A DNA stretch of 64,000 nucleotides, from the NCBI GenBank assembly GCA_946407015.1, contig CAMJML010000004.1:186001-250000 (forward strand), written 5' to 3'. Shown one piece after another: positions 61,889 through 64,000 of this stretch. The DNA comes from an uncultured Selenomonadales bacterium. Lineage in GTDB: Bacteria; Bacillota; Negativicutes; DSM-1736; Dendrosporobacteraceae. A program made the translations under genes and the position numbers. The notes beneath the pieces were generated by a model. The model was not told the origin of the DNA, did no database searches, and worked only from the letters and a program-made list of their open reading frames with translations. Each line of letters opens with the position of its first letter. Positions within the stretch are counted from its first letter, which is position 1.

Positions 61889-63220
61889 ATGAAGAAAATC
61901 AATATTGCCGTAGTCGGTCCGTCTGATTCTGTTGCACTCATTTGTGAGGTGGCCAGAGAAAAAGCCGAGGTGCTGGATATTTTCCCTTTTATTTATCAAG
62001 ATGCACCCGAGGTCCCTGATATTATTGCTCAACATGATGACAAAATCGATGTATGGCTGTTTTCAGGTAAGGTTCCGCACCGGTATGCAATCAATTCCCA
62101 TAATATATTAAAACCTTTGTTTTATATTCCTCATACCGGATCCAGTTTGTACCGGGCCCTGATTCAAATGAATTCTATGGAGAAGCTCAAAATCGATAAA
62201 ATCAGTTTTGATACGTTGAGTGCGAAAGAAATTGAAGAAACTTTTGCAGATATATCCTTGGAGCTGCCTGAGTATTATGTGCATGATTACAGTGGTGTGA
62301 TTACCAAGGAAGAACTGACGAATTATCACTATGAATTATGGAAAAGCGGCAAAACGGATATTGCCGTTACTTGTTTTTATCCCAGTTATCTGGAGCTTAA
62401 GAAGCTTGGGGTACCGGTTTTTCGTATTTGGCCGACACGGCATAATATTCGGTCGATACTGGCAACTGCCATCAATAAGGTGGAGGCGGCCCGGTATAAA
62501 GGGGGCCAAATTGCCATTCATCACATCGCCATCGACGATTATGATCATTTTGTCAGGGAAGTTGCATCCGGATACGATGTGAAAAGAATCGAATTGCAGT
62601 TGTATGATATTCTGATTCATTACACGGAAGCGGTTAAAGGGTCTATTTTTATGCATGACAACGGGCGGTATACCATCTATTCGACCAGAGGCAGTGTGGA
62701 GGAAGTTACCCAATCCTTCACCATTATTCCGGTTTACGAGGAGATCATCCAAAGACTTGCGATTCATGTCAGCGGCGGGATTGGTTTCGGTCAAACTGCC
62801 CATGGGGCTGACAAAAATGCGTATGTGGCGCTGGGGTTAGCCCGCCAGGCCGGGCAGGGAAAATGGATGGTGGTGCTGGATGATAAGACGGCACTAGGTC
62901 CGTTGAGTTCAGCGGTTCATCTCAAGTATGATCTGAGATGTGAAAATAAGGATGTACGTAAAGTTGCTGAGCAGCTCAATATCAGTTTGGCGACAATGAA
63001 TAAGTTGATCGCCGTATTTACCAAGCTAGACGGTAAAGCGGCCAATGCGGATGAATTTGCTTTGTATTTAAATATCACGACCCGCAGTGCGCGACGCTTA
63101 CTCGGTACTTTGGTCGACCATGGCTTTGCTGAGCTTGTGGGTGAGGAAGGTGGCGGCAAAGGGCGCCCAAGGAAACTCTATCAAGTTTCGGTGAAGCAAT
63201 TGGCTGATTCCTTTAAATGA
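61889..63220 (+). CDS. DNA-binding regulator with GGDEF-like middle domain and C-terminal winged helix
   Basis: 443 aa, family not recognised by name. The N-terminal half (INIAVVGPSDSVALICEVARE, WLFSGKVPHRYA) looks like a periplasmic/response-sensor-like alpha/beta fold. The middle has RLAIHVSGGIGFGQTAHGADKNAYVALGLARQ, resembling the degenerate GGDEF/GTP cyclohydrolase III fold. The C-terminal about 100 residues hold two helix-turn-helix-like segments (KVAEQLNISLATMNKLIAVFTKL and LNITTRSARRLLGTLVDHGFAEL, ending GKGRPRKLYQ). It probably regulates a nearby gene, perhaps the glycine cleavage genes that follow or the hairpin-rich region before it. No signal peptide or membrane segment. Confidence 0.6.
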   Translation: MKKINIAVVGPSDSVALICEVAREKAEVLDIFPFIYQDAPEVPDIIAQHDDKIDVWLFSGKVPHRYAINSHNILKPLFYIPHTGSSLYRALIQMNSMEKLKIDKISFDTLSAKEIEETFADISLELPEYYVHDYSGVITKEELTNYHYELWKSGKTDIAVTCFYPSYLELKKLGVPVFRIWPTRHNIRSILATAINKVEAARYKGGQIAIHHIAIDDYDHFVREVASGYDVKRIELQLYDILIHYTEAVKGSIFMHDNGRYTIYSTRGSVEEVTQSFTIIPVYEEIIQRLAIHVSGGIGFGQTAHGADKNAYVALGLARQAGQGKWMVVLDDKTALGPLSSAVHLKYDLRCENKDVRKVAEQLNISLATMNKLIAVFTKLDGKAANADEFALYLNITTRSARRLLGTLVDHGFAELVGEEGGGKGRPRKLYQVSVKQLADSFK

Positions 63221-63363
63221 ACACAGATTGTTAGGCCCCTTAGGCCGACGAATCCATCCTGTTGAGACAAACCTGCAGGCGTTAGCCACGGCCGGATGGG
63301 TAAGGTGACGAATTTTTTACGATAGATGAGAAATCTGAAATGAGCTGTTAAAAAATTCTACTA

Positions 63364-63393
63364 TTGACACTTTTTCGAATATTTTGCTAAAAT
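63364..63393 (+). promoter_or_regulatory. promoter of the glycine riboswitch/gcv operon
   Basis: TTGACA (63364-63369), an 18-base spacer and TAAAAT (63388-63393). It lies 28 bases before the first glycine aptamer. Confidence 0.75.
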
Positions 63394-63421
63394 TAACTTG
63401 AATTCAATAAAATAGGATGAT

Positions 63422-63584
63422 GGTTACGGGAGAGACTGCTCAGGCGGCGCCGAAGGAGAAAGCTCTTTGTTTAAACTCTCAGGCAAAAGGACTGTAACCG
63501 GACTATACTCTGGAGAGAACACTTTCAAGTGATGAAGGTGTCACCGACGGGGAAGCCGAACGGCGAATCTCTCAGGTAAATGGA
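63422..63584 (+). ncRNA. tandem glycine riboswitch
   Basis: Two aptamers in tandem. The first has P1 arms GGTTAC and GTAACC with GGGAGAGACTG, GCGCCGAAGGAG and CTCTCAGGCAAAAGGAC. The second has CTGGAGAGAAC, GTCACCGACGGGGAAGCC and CTCTCAGGTAAATGGAC. These are the conserved glycine aptamer elements, and gcvT follows. A terminator hairpin follows directly, so glycine probably turns transcription on. Confidence 0.95.
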
Positions 63585-63627
63585 CAGAGGCAAAGAGGAT
63601 GAACCCTCCTTGCCTCTGTTTTTTTAT
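63585..63627 (+). terminator. expression-platform terminator of the glycine riboswitch
   Basis: CAGAGGCAA and TTGCCTCTG form a 9-bp stem followed by TTTTTTTA. Confidence 0.85.
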
Positions 63628-63747
63628 GCTTTTCTGCAGGGAAGTATAAAGTTCTGTCCCCAACCAGCTTGTTTTGCAGGGAACTGGGGTAAAGCCGGGG
63701 GTTCTATGCATATAGTCTTAATAATGAAAAGAGAGAGGATGAGTGGT

Positions 63748-64000
63748 TTGACGGCAATGAAGACACCTCTGTATGAGACCCACCTCAAATATGGCGGCAA
63801 GATAGTCGAATTCGGTGGCTGGCTGCTGCCTGTTCAGTATGCCGGCATTCTGGAGGAGCACAAAGCGGTCCGGGAAAAGGCCGGCTTATTTGATGTTTCC
63901 CACATGGGTGAGGTTTTGGTTAAGGGCCTGGATGCATTAGCTTTTTTGCAGAAAGTCGTCACCAATGATGTGGCTGCCATGACCGATCATAAAGCCCAGT
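63748..64000 (+). CDS. gcvT: glycine cleavage system T protein, aminomethyltransferase (3' end outside window)
   Basis: The first 84 residues ([53 protein letters not shown]) match GcvT. It transfers the methylene group of glycine-derived aminomethyl-lipoyl-H protein to tetrahydrofolate. It lies about 120 bases after the glycine riboswitch terminator. The start may be the TTG at 63748 with GAGAGGATGAG upstream or the ATG at 63757. Confidence 0.95.
   Translation, partial: MTAMKTPLYETHLKYGGKIVEFGGWLLPVQYAGILEEHKAVREKAGLFDVSHMGEVLVKGLDALAFLQKVVTNDVAAMTDHKAQ

Noticed and set aside
1-64000. CRISPR arrays, tRNA or rRNA genes, prophage
   Set aside because: No regularly spaced repeats, no cloverleaf or rRNA segments and no phage genes were seen in reading the window.

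Overview
The window suggests a diderm Firmicute of the Negativicutes, possibly Sporomusaceae-like. It has Firmicutes-style genes (trans-4-hydroxyproline dehydratase, PucR regulators, a tandem glycine riboswitch before gcvT, strong GGAGG ribosome sites) together with outer-membrane machinery (a TonB-dependent receptor, an RND pump with its adaptor). The genus is not determined. All genes run on the + strand except one decayed fragment near 2.4-3.1 kb.

Region 1 (1-15.7 kb) is amino acid catabolism. It holds hypD (cut by the window edge), a decayed P5C dehydrogenase tail, a polar amino acid ABC importer, a proline racemase/4-hydroxyproline epimerase, a second polar amino acid ABC importer, two class III aminotransferases, an SDR oxidoreductase and a PucR-type regulator. 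Several units have a leader hairpin with a T tract just upstream of the start codon, so transcription attenuation is likely.

Region 2 (15.7-61.4 kb) is an iron-responsive siderophore island related to pyochelin/yersiniabactin loci but with its own layout. It runs: fused two-domain ECF ATPase; PchR/YbtA-like AraC regulator; serine acetyltransferase (cysteine supply); LCM-type methyltransferase; a YbtP/YbtQ (IrtAB)-like ABC pair; TonB receptor; RND adaptor and pump; then the NRPS operon. The operon holds an A-PCP NRPS with half a cyclization domain, a saccharopine-dehydrogenase-like protein, a thiazolinyl imide reductase fused to a methyltransferase, a VOC protein, a docking-Cy-A-PCP-TE NRPS, a type II thioesterase, a salicylate-AMP ligase, an ArCP-Cy-A-PCP-Cy-A-PCP NRPS, a docking-Cy protein with a truncated A domain, a second thiazolinyl imide reductase, an Sfp-type PPTase, and ECF S and T components. 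DAHP synthase and salicylate synthase follow, then a remnant of a third imide reductase. All four complete A domains show the same cysteine code (DLYNLSLIW) and no polyketide module is present. The expected product is a salicylate-capped siderophore with several cysteine-derived thiazoline/thiazolidine rings.

Four promoters in region 2 share a conserved 31-bp element at a fixed 23-24 nt from a -10 box, with a Fur-type box just downstream. This looks like the activator site of the resident AraC protein combined with Fur repression.

Region 3 (61.3-64 kb) holds hairpins, an unfamiliar DNA-binding regulator, and a tandem glycine riboswitch with terminator followed by the start of gcvT.
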